This document shows, piece after piece, positions 1 to 11,487 of a DNA stretch of 64,000 bases. The stretch is taken from assembly GCA_030159075.1 (NCBI GenBank), contig BROG01000966.1, positions 1 through 64,000 on the forward strand. Direction: 5' to 3'. The position numbers were made by a program, and so were the translations under genes. Under the pieces are notes generated by a model that did no database searches, was not told where the DNA came from, and saw only the letters and a program-made list of their open reading frames with translations. Position 1 is the first letter of the stretch, and the number at the start of each line of letters is the position of its first letter. The DNA comes from Atrina japonica (taxonomy: Eukaryota > Mollusca > Bivalvia > Pterioida > Pinnidae).

Positions 1-16
1 ATTTCAATGACAATAC

Positions 17-297
17 GAGCCCGCCTGGCTCAGTCGATAGCGCGTTCGACTCTTGGGCGTGAGGTCGTGAGTTTGGGTCCAGTCGGCGGCAGGTCGGATT
101 CCTGTCCTTCGGACGAGACAATAACAACCGAGGTCCCGTGTCACAGTAGGTGTCGTCACGTTAAAAAAAACCTCAGTGCTCAATGGCCGTAAGTGCCGAG
201 CATAGGCCAATATTTGAAGTCCTTCACCGATATTTGATGACGTCTCCATATGGGTGAAAGTTTCTTGAGAGAGGGGGCTTCATATTATTTAACAATA
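17..297 (+). mobile_element. tRNA-derived SINE (SINE1), degenerate copy
   Basis: Starts with a tRNA-like head (cctggctcagtcgatagcgc as A box, a decayed B box near 95-105), then the shared body (cccgtgtcacagtaggtgtc, gccgagcataggccaa, gacgtctccatatg) and a decayed 3' end where younger copies read gggacgttaaacaac. No target duplication is visible, and the body has more mismatches than the other copies, so this looks like an older insertion. It is not a functional tRNA. Confidence 0.85.
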
Positions 298-367
298 TCC
301 CTGCATCGACCATAAAATCTTCCTCAGTGACGATTTCAAGCGTTCAATAAAAGTGACATAGTCAATC

Positions 368-625
368 TTGATACTAAGCGTTCAAATCCACAATGATTGT
401 GATGACTGTCCGCTTGGTGATATGAAACGCACAGATACCAAAGTATCTATTTGCAGGATGTCCAGGATACAATATACAAATCTGAGGAACATTGGACAAA
501 CACGGACCTCTGTATATCCAGATGTGGGATCTTGTGTCATGGAGGAGTAGGCATATCTTTTTAACCGGCCACACACGTCGTGAGACCACAGTCAAATTAA
601 AAAGAAATATATGAGGAATCAATTC
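368..625 (+). repeat. Dispersed repeat A, copy 1 (partial)
   Basis: Shares ggacaaacacggacctct, a catggaggagtaggcat block and a 'cgtgagaccacagtcaaatt' block with five other places in the window (6830, 10312, 11488, 12835, 14835). Only the middle of the element is recognisable here. The family has no coding potential I can see; it is probably a non-autonomous DNA element. Confidence 0.6.
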
Positions 626-904
626 TCGACTTGAAAAGTTACCGCCTTTTATTCAGTGAACATCCTGAAATTACGGAAACCCATTTACTAAATGTAATAT
701 GTAAAAAAAATATATATATATCGCGTAAATACGCAATACTTTTGCGAATATACGCGATAAATATTGCGAATATACGCAATACTTCATTTTTGTTCATTTC
801 TCTATTTAGACTAAAATGGGTACGCGTGGACTTTTTTTGTTTTGTATTGCTCTTGTACATCCTTTCAGTATTTCCAACTTAGAGGGAGATGTGGCATGCC
901 AAAA

Positions 905-1660
905 TCACATTAAGGGATTAAAACTAGTTTTTCTCTTGTCACAGTTCAACCTAGTTTTTCTTAGTGACCTACATTAAACAGAGAAAAACTAGTTTTAACT
1001 GCATCAAAATCACAAAAATGAGTTAAACCTAGTCTTTCTCGAGAAAAACCCAGTTTAAATGAGTATCAATGTGATTTCGATGCAGTTACTCTGGTGTTTC
1101 TCGGTTAAACCTAGCTTTCTTCTAATTAATGTGAAAAACTGTGAGAAAAGTTATGAGAAAAACTCGGATTAACTGGAGAAAAACTAGAAACTGAGAAAAA
1201 CTAGGTTCATCACAAGTAAAACTGGATTTAACTCATTGTAACGTGTTACCTATTTTTCTCCAGTTAAACCTAGTTTTTCTCAGCAACCCCCGTTAACTGG
1301 AAAAAACTGGGTTTAACTGAGAAACTAAGTTTAATTAGTATTTATCATTTTGGGGCAGTTTATCCTAGATTTCTCGGTTAAACCTAGTTGTCCTCCAGGT
1401 AATGTGGTTACGATTAGAATTAGGATTACCTGTAGAAAACTAGGTTCAACACCTAGAAAAACTAGTTTTAACTGAGAAAAACTAGGTTTAACTCATTTAT
1501 GTGATTTTGGTGTGATATATTTCCCATTAAATCTATGGAATTATCTTGTGGAGAAAAACTAGGTTACAAGTCACAATCAGTTAAATCTAGTTTTACTTGT
1601 GATAATCCTAGTTTTTCTCAGTTAAACCTAGTTTTTCTTCAGTTAATCTTCAGTTCAGTT
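905..1660. repeat. Degenerate ~20-bp satellite (aaacctagtttttctcagtt)
   Basis: A motif close to agttaaacctagtttttctc recurs many times, with blocks in both orientations (gagaaaaactaggtttaact and its complement alternate). Spacing is irregular. Because the motif and its reverse complement are interleaved, the array can fold on itself at many places. Just upstream (720-785) is a smaller cluster of atacgcaata / gcgaatat motifs. No gene is seen here. Confidence 0.75.
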
Positions 1661-2099
1661 AATATACGCAATATTTTATTTTTTTACATATTACATTTGG
1701 CACCAGTGGGCTTCAATATGAAATAGTTTTTATTGAAATTAGTGATTCTTTCTCGTCACGCTATACAAATAGCACCGTTATTTTGTGTACTTTAATACTT
1801 TAATTAAAAATACAGAGTTGCTAAGTTTTCACATCGTCAATGTCATAACTTCCCATTTCACGATATGCATAATGCATCCCGTACTGTTACCAATGCCGGG
1901 TAACTTCCGGGTAATAGAACAGCTGAGTACTCTTGAGCAATGCATAGATTTAACAAGCGGGAAGAAAAAAGACCAGTAAATAGTATATCACTCACAACGT
2001 TAATCTGTTCAGTCAGAGAAACAAAATACATGTTAAGTAAATTTGGACTAACTCAGCAGGGAAGAACTTAAAAGGTATATATTTCTTAATACTCTAAAC

Positions 2100-2325
2100 T
2101 TGGTTAATTTTCGCTTTTCTTTAATTTTGGCTACTTTTTGCCCTTGGATGACAGGGCGAATTTAAAATGAAGGGACAAATTTCAAGCTATATAACTGAAC
2201 CATGAACCATTATGTCATCCATGATACTACGCTGATTATGGAAGAAATGAAAACGGGCTAACTATTTTTTTTTTCGTTTTGTTGTAAACGGGCGAAAATA
2301 ACCCGGGACGAAAAATCCCAGGAAT
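2100..2325. mobile_element. MITE-like repeat (cgcccttggatgacagggcg type), copy 1
   Basis: Matches the element at 32176-32496 through 'cccttggatgacagggcgaatttaaaatgaa' (positions about 2138-2170), the 'gtcatccatgatactac' block and a 3' part with gggcgaaaataaccc. Here the short palindromic MITE present in the other copy is absent, giving an empty-site comparison. Confidence 0.6.
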
Positions 2326-2382
2326 ACAGTCATTTGCTTCATCCATTATATAAAGATATCGCTTGTTTTAAATGACCATGTC

Positions 2383-2575
2383 ACCAGAGGTTTTTAATTA
2401 TCTAAGATGCCACCACCTTAAAGTGAAGTGACACAAATTTTGAACTACGTCATCTACGAGGATTAATTTTACGTGATGCTTATTTACGTGCCATGAGAGT
2501 TTAAACCGAAAGTCCAACTTTCACTTCTTATGCCGTGAGCTGGGCGAAGGAACAGACAAAAAAAAAACTTCAAAT
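2383..2575 (-). mobile_element. SINE2-type remnant, strongly diverged
   Basis: Read on the minus strand this resembles the 3' half of the second SINE family (compare 49121-49466): the cttaaagtgaagtgacacaaattttgaac stretch corresponds to the 'tgtggcacttcacctaaag' block. The head is not recognisable. Confidence 0.4.
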
Positions 2576-2882
2576 CATGGAACCTGATCTCATCTCTACA
2601 CTTTCCATAGGTCTGTGTTTTCCCGACAATTATATATTTTATACTGTCACATGACAGTCAATATTTTAAATCAAAGTAGTATTGCTTATCAAAGTAATGG
2701 TTTAATGCGTTTTTCTTTAAAAAAATATTTTTTATACCGTATTTGTTTTTAGCATTTTCTTTTAAGTTTAAAATGTACAGCTTTGGTGCACTTATGATTT
2801 CTCTAAATATCTTTTATCGTGATTATTACAAAACCTATTGATTTTTATGAGATGTCAGCAAACCAACTTAACTGTAGTCAAA

Positions 2883-3060
2883 GACTAGATTTAGAGCGTT
2901 CGACTCGCAAGCGGCAGGTCCTGGGTTGGTTCGAAGTTTTAAATGTTTTGAATGTGTTTTAAGCCGCATTCAACAGTTTATGATGGTGGAAACCCCGTAA
3001 GAGACCACCGGCCTTCCTGTACAAGTGCGAAGACGCCGCTTTAGCTTGCTAAGTTACATG
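2883..3060 (+). mobile_element. tRNA-head SINE fragment
   Basis: A degraded tRNA-like segment (tagagcgttcgactcgcaag ... aggtcctgggttggttcgaa) is followed by non-tRNA sequence. The same head type is seen around 11925-11960, where an inverted-repeat element has broken it. Confidence 0.4.
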
Positions 3061-4600
3061 TATATCGCATTTACGTAACTATGGAAATTGTTATTTACAT
3101 TGATACTCTTGGATATAAGTCATTGTAAGTTTCTTTTTCCTAAATTCAGAGGAAAAAATTAATAGCTTAATAGCTTGGATAAATAAAAAGTGGGCTTTGT
3201 GTTGACTCTTAACAAACCGAAAGTTTATATTCACAAAATAAGTTATATATCAGAGATTTCTCAATTAAAGAATATAAAACTTCCTTATTGCACAATAAAC
3301 CCGATAAATTTCCTTGCAGTTGTTCCGGAAGTACCAGTACCTAGTGCCTGTTTAGGACATTACAAGTTTACAATGTATAGCGTCCATCCAAAAATAAAAA
3401 ACCTATCTTTCTATCACGAAAAAAATCCAAAACGGCAGAAAAAAAAAACCAAAAAACAAATGCTATGTTATGCTCATTTAAGTATTTTTCTAATACGTCA
3501 ACAAAGAAAAAAAAACAAAATTAAACTTATAAAAATATATCTTTGGCGCATACTAATAAACAGTCTATGAAATGTTAGTTTTCACAATTAGGAAAATAAA
3601 TATCCATGTTTAACTTTTCACTTATGGCTGTGTTCCAATTTTTCCCCTAGATGTAAACGTGTGAAAACTTCGAATGGCTTTATAAATCGTATTACTTGCG
3701 TCGAATGATAAAATACAAAACCGGATTTATATAGCACCAAGTATTTCCGTGACAGAAAGGGTGTTTATGATTGGAAACAATTTAGTGACTGAGTGAGGAA
3801 GTGCAAGAACATGTTCTCATCCCTCTCACCGAGAACACAGTAGAGGTCAAAACACTGAAGTCGAACACGTAGATGATCAATAATTGCAATACAATTAGTT
3901 CCCATGTTTTTGGTATGAAAACTCGTACCCGGAACATTATTCCATGTCAATATTCTTCGCGTTTGACCGAAGCAAGCTTTCCCACTCAAAAAGACTTTTC
4001 TCGTGTCAAAAACAACTCGCACATGGACACTCAAAGTGATTATTTGACTTTAATTGGTTATCTACGAAGCTTCGAATGAAACTTCCGTTCTAGAATGATT
4101 GGAATCGAGTTCACAAAATTTAGCCAATACTTAAGTTCAACTGTAATTTCATTATTTTTTCTCTTTAGTTACATGTATGTAAAAATATACAATATATACA
4201 ACAATGTAGGACATGAAAAATGTCAATGAAATAACACTCGACTATTCAATAATCAATGCCTTAGATCATTTCAAGTGTTTTCCATATACAAATGTAGATA
4301 TGTTTTGGTAAGCAGTATTTTGTGAGAGTTATTTCCCTTTGACAGCCATATTGTGGAACAATGTGATAAGTTTTCAAAGGGATATCATAACTTTGACTAA
4401 AATTAACTATTAAGAATGATGAAGAATTGAAATTACTATTTCTGTCCAAAAAGATTTGTTTTCAAACTGTTTATTTACAAGAATACTTCATTTAAGTTTG
4501 TTAATTTATTATGAAAAATGTATATGCTACCACACAATATGGCCGATGAAGGGAAATAACTCTTGCAAAATATTGCTTACTGACACCCATCTATTATCCT
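3060..4600. other. No gene recognised
   Basis: AT-rich sequence with homopolymer A runs near 3420-3520 and no domain-bearing open frame. The lysine-rich open frame at 3190-3570 is low complexity and has no ATG at its start. Probably intergenic; regulatory content cannot be judged from one sequence. Confidence 0.5.
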
Positions 4601-4672
4601 AGGTATTGCGCTGAGATATGTTGCATAAAACAGATATCAGTGCTATAACTAGACAAATGATAAACACAACTA

Positions 4673-4774
<102 letters not shown>

Positions 4775-4785
4775 CTTTATTGCAG

Positions 4786-5812
4786 AACAATATAAAAGCA
4801 ATACAGAACAATGGATGCCCCTCTAATGAATTACCAGAACAACAGTACTGAGGACCTAAATGCTGAAATAGTGAAAACCCTACTTCCGATTGTGTTTATG
4901 ATTGGACTTATGGCGTTCATCGGAATAATCGGAAACCCTCTGGTTATTTATTTTTTCGGAATAATTCTACAAAAGAAAACATCACATGTATTTATAACAG
5001 CCCTGGCAGCGTTTGACTTTATCATATGCAGCATAGCTATGCCATTAGATGCAACATCCATATTCTATTTCGTCAAATTTCGGAATATTATTCTGTGCAA
5101 AACACTTAAGTTTTTTATGTACTTTGTGTGCATCTCCTCTGCATTAATCATCAGCGCGGTAGCCATAGAGAGGTACCGAAAGATATGTAAGGGCCATTCA
5201 ACCTCGATCAGGACGGCTGTTAAAGCTATACTTTTTCTATCTTTTCTATCAATTATTTTATCAACACCAGCGACACTCGTGTACACTAGTCATAAACTGA
5301 CTCTAACACAAAACAACACCGTATATCTCTGCACTACATTTCTGGCGAAAGATCGCCTGGTGTATCTGAGAATTTTTCACATGTTTCTATTATTTATTTT
5401 CGTAATATCAGTATGTGTCATAATTTTCTCATATTCACGTGTGCATAAGTATATGAATACTGAACATGTGAAGGATAAATCTAGATTTACTCTCATCATG
5501 GTAATCATAAGCGTGTTTTACTGTGTCAGTTACGTTCCTTTCTTAGTCTTGATGATTATATCTGGCGCCAATCTACCATACGCTATTCATCATCACTTAG
5601 AACCGAAGTTTCTGATTTATGAGATTTTCATTAGGTCGTATCTCTTTAACACTTGCTTTAATCCTGTAATATACGGATTTCTAAATACAGGATTTAGACA
5701 ATTCGTCTTTTCCGGTCCTAGGAATTTATTTTGTTTTCTGCGGGGCCGAAAAAATCTGTGTATTACAAATGAAAACGAGGAGAATAATGAGAGAAGAGCT
5801 TTAATCCAGTAA
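4786..5812 (+). CDS. Class A (rhodopsin-like) G protein-coupled receptor, orphan
   Basis: The coding part is 4811-5812, 333 codons, intact, with seven hydrophobic segments. Seen: N-terminal sequons at N10/N11 and another at N168; TM1 motif GNPLV with N42; TM2 D69; the extracellular disulfide pair C96 and C174; ERY in place of DRY at 120-122; a TM6 proline at 243 in SYVP, replacing the usual CWxP; and NPVIY at 284-288 followed by a short helix 8. The conserved tryptophan of TM4 and proline of TM5 are missing. C308 and C317 are candidate palmitoylation sites. The full membrane-receptor layout predicts signalling at the plasma membrane through a heterotrimeric G protein. The ligand is unknown; the departures in TM4-TM6 suggest a lineage-specific peptide or orphan receptor. 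A splice acceptor (tctttattgcag, ending 4785) sits 25 bp before the ATG, implying an upstream 5' UTR exon. An AATAAA lies at 5867. Confidence 0.9.
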
Positions 5813-5859
5813 CTGAAGTTAGAAAGCAATGTATTACAAAAATTACAAAAAATGCGTTG

Positions 5860-6215
5860 GTCCAGTAATAAAAATTAGAAATTAGCGCATTACAAATAAA
5901 CAGTAAATGAACACGGAAGCATACCGAATAAAAACGAATGGACTAGTGAAGCCTAAGGAATAAAAATGAATGGAGTACTGAAGTATAACGAATAAAAAAC
6001 GAAGTGAGTACTGAAACAACAAATAAAAACGAAAGGAGTATTGAAGTATAACGAATAAAAACGAAGAGAGTATTGAAGCATAACTAAAAACAACGAAGGG
6101 AGTACTGAAGTACGGTACATCGAATAAAAACGAAGGGAGTACTGTAATAAGAAGACTGGAATTAGCGCTGCTTGGTCCATTAATAATTAAGCAGTGCATT
6201 ACGAATACATACGAA
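5860..6215 (+). repeat. Tandem ~30-36 bp array rich in AATAAA, 3' of the receptor
   Basis: Imperfect units of the type acgaataaaaacgaa + ggagtactgaagtata. The array begins and ends with diverged copies of the receptor's own 3' end (the ccagtaactgaagttag...gcattac block at 5795-5840 recurs at 5860-5895 and 6168-6205). Eight AATAAA hexamers occur between 5867 and 6130. Confidence 0.75.
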
Positions 6216-6829
6216 AAGAATATTGAAACCGTCAGCTGTTGATAATTTACCTAACAATTGCATTGTTATCTATAAATCACCAAAAAGAGATCCGTTTTCA
6301 TGCTTCCAAATTTTATCAATAAGTTGTGCCATTAAATTAAACGCATCCTTAATATGTATTCTTAAAGAATCTTTAATTTAGTAATATAATATTTATATTT
6401 GTTAAAAACATTATATTCTCAAATTTTTCAAATTTTAGAGTTTTCTTCTATCTAGCCATACTGCTGTATAGTATGAAATTAGGAAAAACATGTGCTTCAT
6501 TAAATCAAAGTATAAATTGGTGTTTGAACAGAAAACAGTGTAATATTTATAGAATGAGGGAGACACTTAAAAAGAAACTTCCATGCATGTTAACCATGGT
6601 AACGGTAGGTTGGGAGGAACAAGCGTGACGTAAGTTATAAAGTAGACAAACACAGCATTAATAAAAAGCAGCATTTAATCGTACATGGAGGTGAAGTCAC
6701 ACCATTGTTACAAATAGAATTACAATAACAACACACTAAAATCGTTTCCATGATTTCCAGAAATTGTTATTTCAAGTTAAATATACTTTCAGTTAAATAG
6801 CTTTATCTTATAACAATAACTTGATGCCA

Positions 6830-6947
6830 TACTTACTCCTCCATGGCACCTGATCCCACCTCTTGATTTCAAGAGGTCCGTGTTTGTCTATTTTTTATCA
6901 GATTTGTACCTTTATCTTGAGATCATACTGATTTTACCTTGGTATCT

Positions 6948-6954
<7 letters not shown>
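6830..6954 (-). repeat. Dispersed repeat A, copy 2 (partial)
   Basis: Minus-strand copy: cttactcctccatggcacctgatcccacctc (6833-6863), then the aggtccgtgtttgtctatttttt block and a terminal gtatctgagacttta directly joined to a TA microsatellite. The same terminal block meets TA at 11824. Confidence 0.7.

Positions 6955-7042
<88 letters not shown>
6955..7042. repeat. (TA)n microsatellite
   Basis: About 88 bp of uninterrupted TA growing from the end of a repeat A copy. Confidence 0.95.
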
Positions 7043-7045
<3 letters not shown>

Positions 7046-7405
7046 GGTTGTATGAACAAAGTGTAGAAGTTAGACTGGGGCCAGCTTACGAGTGTCACAC
7101 TTCCATGAAATAATTGTGAGTAGATGAGATATATAAACTTCAAGCCTTTGTATTATCGGCATGTCAAAGAGTTATTTTAAACAAAACAAAAAAACTTTGA
7201 AAGTACAGTAAGGCTAATTTTAGAAACAGATCTAGATTTTCCAGCCGTTGAACATGTACTGCTGCATATTTTGAATTTGTCCATTTTAATTGGCCAAATT
7301 GTCAGGATTTATTCAATAGACAAATTATCCGAATTTACGATAGTGAGTTGTAAACAAGATAGATATACAACAGGGATTAAAGACATATGATGTCGTGATG
7401 AAAAC

Positions 7406-7418
<13 letters not shown>

Positions 7419-7495
<77 letters not shown>
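7419..7495. repeat. (TA)n microsatellite
   Basis: About 75 bp of TA preceded by a short catacatacata run and followed by a G-rich stretch. Confidence 0.95.
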
Positions 7496-7497
<2 letters not shown>

Positions 7498-7990
7498 GGG
7501 GGGTGGGTGAATGTTTAATTATGTTTAAAGATCTGTATTGTATTGATTATTGATTGTATAGGATTTAATCATTAGATCAATTATCTTGATCGACGGTCAT
7601 TCCAATGCCCTAGAACAAATTTTAATTCTACTACGCATATGAGTTACTAAGTAGTTTCTCATTGGTTTATATCTACATGTAACTAACAAATCACATCAAT
7701 TCCCTCCTTTTTATTTTGTGAATAAATACCGTGAATAAATACAATTTATATCGGCGACATATTTGGCAGAAAGAGTTATCGTTCCTTGTTACTTCTACTT
7801 AAGGTAACAATGAATAGTATTGTACTTCGCTATTATTTAATTGCTTTTTCCTCATATTGTTCTAAAGTGAGATTGTAAAGTGTTTCAATAAATAAGTACA
7901 TTACAGTAAGGATTTGTAATATATCATTGATGGTCTTCAGTAATTGTAAATTAATAATTCTGATTTCTTCAAACTTAATTAATTTGAACG

Positions 7991-8620
7991 TCATCGGGGT
8001 ATAAAAGCAATTGCTCATGGAAAAAATTCTGAGCAGCACTTCCTGCAGAATGAATTTTTTCCATGAGCAATTGCTTTTATACCCCAATGATGATCAAAAA
8101 ATGAAAAACAATCCTTATATTTATATATATTACCATTTTTCAGTGAAAATGTAGTCCACTGGATACAAAACTGACTTTGCGGGGGAGGGCTCAAATGACG
8201 TAATAGCGCAACAGCTGTTTTGACATGAGAAGTAGTTCTCTTTTCTGATCGCAAATACTAAATGAAATTAAGGTTTAATTTCTTTTTTAGATCATTTTGA
8301 AAGAAACTAGTGATATGGACAATTTTGAATACTTATTCTCAGATTTAGTTCGCGATTATTAATATTCGACCATTTAGTAGCGGCGAGTTAAATGTGTCAG
8401 AAGAGAAATGCCCGAATGGGCCGTGTGCAAATGGCTGATAGGCCTACCATGTGCGATTTGGATAGCAACAGATGATCGTTTGAATTCTGATATTTTATCA
8501 GTGGAATATACCACAGAAAGTTTGAGTGTGACTGCTAATATTCGTTCATGACAACTGAGGGATAGCCATTCTTCTGTACTTGACATTTTTACCGATCGCT
8601 GAATCAGCTGGGAAATGCCG
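7991..8620 (+). repeat. Hairpin-bearing dispersed repeat, copy 1
   Basis: A perfect 34-bp inverted repeat (7996-8029 against 8052-8085) with a 22-nt loop is followed by aaaaatgaaaaacaatcctt and roughly 500 bp that align with the complement of 28047-28600. Conserved landmarks include gagaagtagttctc, aatactaaatgaaattaagg, gaaagaaactagtgatatgg and gaattctgatattttatca. Short frames are present (from the ATG at 8310 for 15 codons; from 8409 for about 46 codons), but neither agrees well with the other copy, so coding is not established. No target duplication or transposase was seen. It could be a foldback element, a hairpin RNA source or a decayed gene duplicate. Confidence 0.7.
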
Positions 8621-9173
8621 TATCGGTGATGTTTTCGTAAATATTTCAGTATACTGTATAGGCTAGCCCACTAACAAATCCTTCAAATCAGTTGAAACAA
8701 GACAAATGCAGATTATGTTGTGAAATAACAAACTTTTATTTGTCTGTTTAAAAGATAATTATCGACACCTTCGTTATGGAAAATCCGTGTAGGCCTATAA
8801 AGTATAATAGGTCCATATGTTCAGTGTTTACTAGCTGCTCATATATTTTACAATGCGAACACGATAGGTCTAACTATATAATATAGAGTATCCCGTCAAT
8901 TTACTGAGAAACCTATGAACACTACTTATGCTCGGCTTTAGGGCAGACACCACCAAATATTTTCCCACAGGCCTCAATGCTAATTTACAAAACTTCAGGT
9001 CAATGTCATTCCCATGTTTATTAAATATGAGTCAAATCAGCACCCTGTGCTTAAAGATAATGTCTTGGGTAGTTCATCCAATATATAGAACTAATTTGCT
9101 CCAAGTGGCATGCTACGCAACGATGATGCTCCTGCTAATGATGATAATAATGGTGGTTATTGTGTTAACTCAT

Positions 9174-9524
9174 TTAAGGGGCATTAGCTATGTTGTTGTT
9201 GTTGTTGTTTTTAATGTCTTCCTTTTTTACTACTTACATTTATATACAATAAAAAAATAAAGAGATATACATAGGCATAAAAGTTCTTAAATTCCTATGT
9301 AATATGTGAAAATTGCTTGAGAAACCCCGGTTTGGCACTTGTTTAACTCAACCTTACTGTTTGTATATGGCTACCACATTGGACCTGACCTTATTTTCAC
9401 AAAATATATAGCAATATGATATTTTTATACCTGTGTATAGCACTTACTTGTTATTGTACATCAAGTACAAGAAGAAAAAGTAGAAAAAAATTGAAATAAT
9501 TTTCATGGGTAAACACAGCTTTAA
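9174..9524. mobile_element. MITE B, copy 1
   Basis: Begins ttaaggggcattagctatgt and ends at ...aaacacagctttaa, with the conserved interior tttggcacttg, ggacctgacc, cacaaaatatata and a tactacttac/gtacaagaag pair. A TTG microsatellite is near its left end. Two more copies are at 16399 and 25021. Terminal inverted repeats with ttaa at the edge suggest a non-autonomous DNA transposon. Confidence 0.75.
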
Positions 9525-9537
9525 CCTCAATGGCCTC

Positions 9538-9595
9538 TTCTATAAATCAATGACTTAGACCAGTCCAAATGTGACTATAGGGGTGGATGAGTTAA
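9538..9595 (-). mobile_element. Short palindromic MITE (ttaactca ends), partial
   Basis: Matches one half of the ~92-bp element at 58811-58902: aatcaatgacttagaccagt ... aggggtggatgagttaa. Other copies: 30678, 32312, 39166, 62772. Confidence 0.65.
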
Positions 9596-9939
9596 CCGAA
9601 ATCTTGTATCCATAGTAAATTATATTTTGTACTTAAAATTTAATTCTGATGAAGGTTTGGGTATATCGAGGTAAATTGTCACATGTTTACAAACATAACG
9701 CGTCTAAATTGAATCATAACAGGAATGACAGACTTCTTTTCGGCAACAAAAATATCAGTGGTACAATAATAAACAGTGTAACGTTTTATCTGTATATTCC
9801 TATTTTATGAAAATAAACCGTGTTGTAACCCGGATGTGCCACTTTACCTTGGCAGTCCTATACACTACTGCCTGTGCTTTCCAAATACCGACAGTGTTTG
9901 GGAGATGGACCACGAGAAAAAAAAAAGAATAAGATAGAT

Positions 9940-10015
9940 AGATAAACAATTAGACAGACAGATAGATAGATAGATAGATTGATTGATAGATAAAAAGATA
10001 GTTGCATATAGATAG
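9940..10015. repeat. GATA-type microsatellite, interrupted
   Basis: Runs of gata and gaca tetranucleotides with interruptions between 9940 and 10015. Confidence 0.85.
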
Positions 10016-10311
10016 GAGGATATTGAGACAGACAAAAAAATTATTGAGTTGTGAAGGCGGGAATTGAAGAGATGGTATTAAGCACTGGTATAATTGTAAA
10101 CATTTTAAAGGAAAAATTTTGGTTGAGCAATTACTGTTATATATCTGTCTTGTTCAATGATATGTTTGTTGTTTTTCTACATATTGTCCGATTTTTATTC
10201 TTGTTTACATTGTATTCAACTTGTCAACATATGCTAGTGCATGTTTTACATATGAACATTTCATATACAGAGGGAAACTTCTAACTAATAAGTTATTGTC
10301 ACAGGGAATCG

Positions 10312-10780
10312 CGCTTAAAGTCAACGTTCCGGAAATATTACGGTCGATATAAATACCTTGTATGCAATTACCATGTTCACTGAACAAAATGTTGGGTTAC
10401 TTTGTCCAGTATTTGTATATAAAATCTCAAATAACAAAGTATAAATCTTCAGAATGTCCTGGATACATATGCAAATCTGCTGATATTGGACAAACACGGA
10501 CCTCTGAAATCCAGAGGTTGGATCAGGTGCCATGGAGGAGTAAGCATCTCCTGCTGACCGGTCACATCCGCCTTGAGGTCAAATTCAAATGAAATAGGTG
10601 AGGAAAAATCCTCGTCACAACTGGTACAGATGACTCAACAACCGCTATCGAAGATGTAACTTAACATTTCATTTAGTGAAACAGAGTTATCACAAACAAG
10701 ACTTCTATACTCACCGTAAAATCTGCATCCAGGACATTCTAAAGATTTATACTTCTGTATCTGAAATTTTTATATTTTCT
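10312..10780. repeat. Dispersed repeat A, copies 3a and 3b in opposed orientation
   Basis: 10312-10400 is the end of a minus-oriented copy (aatcgcgcttaaagtcaacg...). 10420-10736 is a nearly complete plus-oriented copy (ggacaaacacggacctct, gccatggaggagtaagcat, aacatttcatttagtgaaac). 10737-10780 returns to the minus-oriented terminal block (ggacattctaaagatttata). The terminal part is therefore present twice in inverted orientation. Confidence 0.7.
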
Positions 10781-11382
10781 ATTTTCTGCAAATAGTCAGA
10801 TTTTTATGATTGTTTTAGTTATTTTCGAATACAATTTAACACCATTTCTTTTCAATCTTTCAAACGATTCATCGAAAGTTAATTGTGGTGATGACCGCTT
10901 GCTCAAACAACGATTACGTCCTATACATTATTATGAGTGTTATAAGCGACGATTCCGTTTTGAATAAACTGTTACTGAACTCTGAAAACAACAGGTGTTG
11001 ATGTGTATACTGGTCACATAATCCAACTATATATAAATGCGTTGTTATCCCTTCTTATCACTCTACGAAGAATTTTATTGATCGTCGGTCTTTGATCTCA
11101 AGATAAAGGTATGATAAATCTTAATTTCCTTCTATTGTCAAATATTTCAGAATTATTCCCTGTTACCCATATTGTAGGTTTATATAGGATCTCTGGCATT
11201 TGAATTTCTAAGTCTTTTAATAATTTGATTTCTATCAGTTTTTCCCCTATGAACTAAAAAAAACAATCATTAATTGCATTTTTTATAGAAATTTGCATCC
11301 ATATTTAAGACTGACCAGACGCTATATTATCGAAGACGTTTGCGAGTTCCTTATATCAACTATTCAACTATAAGGTTCTCCC

Positions 11383-11455
11383 TGACGGAGTGGTTAGAGC
11401 ATATCAACTCTAGTCATAGAGGGTTCGAGTCCCGTTGGAACCTTAGCTGATTTTG
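11383..11455 (+). mobile_element. tRNA-like segment (SINE head or tRNA pseudogene)
   Basis: Good A box (tgacggagtggttagagc) and B box (gggttcgagtccc), with partial pairing between ggttc at 11385 and ggaacc at 11447. The segment is only ~69 nt and the anticodon arm does not form a regular 7-nt loop, so a working tRNA is unlikely. Confidence 0.5.
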
Positions 11456-11487
11456 TGAGAAAGTTTGCCTGTTAAAACTTTATAATA

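Noticed and set aside
3190..3570. 126-codon lysine-rich open frame
   Set aside because: No ATG at its start, low complexity, A-rich codons, no homologous domain recognised and no splice support.
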